This document shows positions 4,928 through 5,644 of a stretch of 5,644 nt of DNA, piece after piece (the stretch's first letter is position 1; every line of letters starts with the position of its first letter). The translations under genes and the position numbers were made by a program. The stretch is taken from the NCBI GenBank assembly GCA_964585575.1, contig CAZPEM010000176.1, positions 1-5,644 of the forward strand, given 5' to 3'. Below the pieces are notes generated by a model, which was not told where the DNA came from, did no database searches, and was given only the letters and a program-made list of their open reading frames with translations. The DNA is from UBA4655 sp964585575 (GTDB lineage: Bacteria > Planctomycetota > Planctomycetia > Pirellulales > UBA1268).

Positions 4928-5644
4928 ATGCAAAAACGCTGGTTCTCTTTGTGTGCCCTGGCTGTTGCGTGTGCCCATGTACCCGCTCCGGCTCAGGTCG
5001 TCGTGCATGGCAAGCAGGGAAACCGGGAGCGCGGCGAACGGATGCTCCCCGTGGGAGACGACACCTACCGGCTCGAAGTGTACCGCGGCTTCGGAATAAA
5101 TATTCCCAAGTCTGCCGTGGCGATGATCGAAGATCTTCCCGCGCCGGAATGGCGGCCTCGGGCGGCGGCAGTGCCACCCAAGGGCCGTCTCGACGCCGAG
5201 GAACGAGCCGCCATCGACAGACTGCTGACGTCCTACTTCGAGGCCGCAGACAGGCCCGACGAGCAGGCCGGCATCCTGGCCACGTTGCGGCAACAGGACA
5301 CCCTGCCCGCCGAGGATCTGGCGGGGGTCATCTCCACGATTCGAGACCTGGCCCGATCCGGACGCCGACTTGCTCCCGGCACCAACCGCTTCAGCCATCC
5401 ACAGTTCCCTGGTGAGGTGAACGTGAAGGTTGTCGCCGGAGATCCGGCGGGCGGCCCGCTGCCGCTCTTCCTCGCGCTCCATGGCGGCGGCGAGAACGAA
5501 GGCCATTGGAGCAGCGGGACCGACATGTTCACCGGGCCGGCCCAAGCGGCATGGAAGCGGGGCATCTTCGTCTGTCCATCCGTGCTTCGCAAGAAATATG
5601 CGGAATGGGGCCGCAACCCGGTCGAGGAGCATTACGTCAAGGAG
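4928..5644 (+). CDS. Exported alpha/beta-hydrolase (esterase/depolymerase-like), 3' end outside window
   Basis: Only the first 239 codons are present. Residues 1-22 look like a Sec signal peptide (MQKRWF, then an Ala/Cys/Val-rich core, then APAPA before Gln23), so the product is probably periplasmic or secreted. Residues about 85-150 form a charged helical N-terminal region. Then comes PLPLFLALHGGGENEGHW (177-194), a strand leading into an HGGG oxyanion-hole motif typical of alpha/beta-hydrolases of the esterase, PHB-depolymerase-like and prolyl-oligopeptidase groups. IFVCPS (213-218) fits the next core strand. The catalytic Ser elbow, acid and His would lie beyond the right edge, so activity and substrate cannot be judged. 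ATG 4928 is preferred over the adjacent GTG 4925; a weak GGTGAG lies only 2 nt upstream. An in-frame TGA at 4922 separates it from the signal-peptidase-like fragment, and the two genes could share a transcript. Confidence 0.78.
   Translation, partial: MQKRWFSLCALAVACAHVPAPAQVVVHGKQGNRERGERMLPVGDDTYRLEVYRGFGINIPKSAVAMIEDLPAPEWRPRAAAVPPKGRLDAEERAAIDRLLTSYFEAADRPDEQAGILATLRQQDTLPAEDLAGVISTIRDLARSGRRLAPGTNRFSHPQFPGEVNVKVVAGDPAGGPLPLFLALHGGGENEGHWSSGTDMFTGPAQAAWKRGIFVCPSVLRKKYAEWGRNPVEEHYVKE

Noticed and set aside
4582..5415. 277-codon plus-strand frame and a 243-codon minus-strand frame (4901-5632) over the hydrolase
   Set aside because: The +1 frame from 4928 has a signal peptide and an LHGGG motif. 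The others are rich in Arg, Gly and His with no domain pattern.

Overview
The window is G+C-rich and gene-dense. It carries a Gram-negative-type lipoprotein with DKNYY-like repeats, a secreted alpha/beta-hydrolase, and a small gene set that looks like a ribosomally made, post-translationally modified peptide (RiPP) pathway. This mix fits a Planctomycetota or Myxococcota genome or metagenome bin, or another complex high-GC Gram-negative. There is no rRNA or housekeeping marker, so the phylum is a guess.

Layout. Bases 1-506 hold no gene I can support, apart from a possible 3' end of an upstream gene at the left edge. Bases 507-2732 form a plus-strand operon-like set of three genes. The first is a 55-residue basic peptide whose C-terminal half is a run of Gly-x-Lys-hydrophobic tetrapeptides. 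The second is a 326-residue HExxH protein of the alpha-ketoglutarate-HExxH peptide beta-hydroxylase type. The third is a 316-residue ATP-grasp-like enzyme, starting 2 nt after the hydroxylase gene. Bases 2733-2874 are a convergent intergenic stretch with a long imperfect hairpin, a possible terminator or interspersed repeat. Bases 2875-4473 (minus) encode a 532-residue lipoprotein with DKNYY-like repeats, a helical middle region and an EF-hand loop. Bases 4474-4642 are a divergent intergenic region. A plus-strand remnant of a signal peptidase I (S26) gene follows at 4643-4912, its presumed start sitting in the loop of a perfect 13-bp inverted repeat. From 4928 an exported alpha/beta-hydrolase/esterase-like gene runs off the right edge.

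How the genes may work together. The best candidate for an undescribed system is 507-2732. The peptide would be the substrate: leader in the N-terminal half, repeat core in the C-terminal half. The HExxH protein would hydroxylate side chains, and the ATP-grasp enzyme would add an ATP-dependent amide, ester or ligation step. The core lacks Cys, Asp and Glu and has Ser/Thr only at the last two positions, which argues against lanthipeptide, thiopeptide or ordinary graspetide chemistry within the repeats. No transporter, leader peptidase or immunity gene is in the window. The lipoprotein and the downstream hydrolase show no evident link to this pathway.
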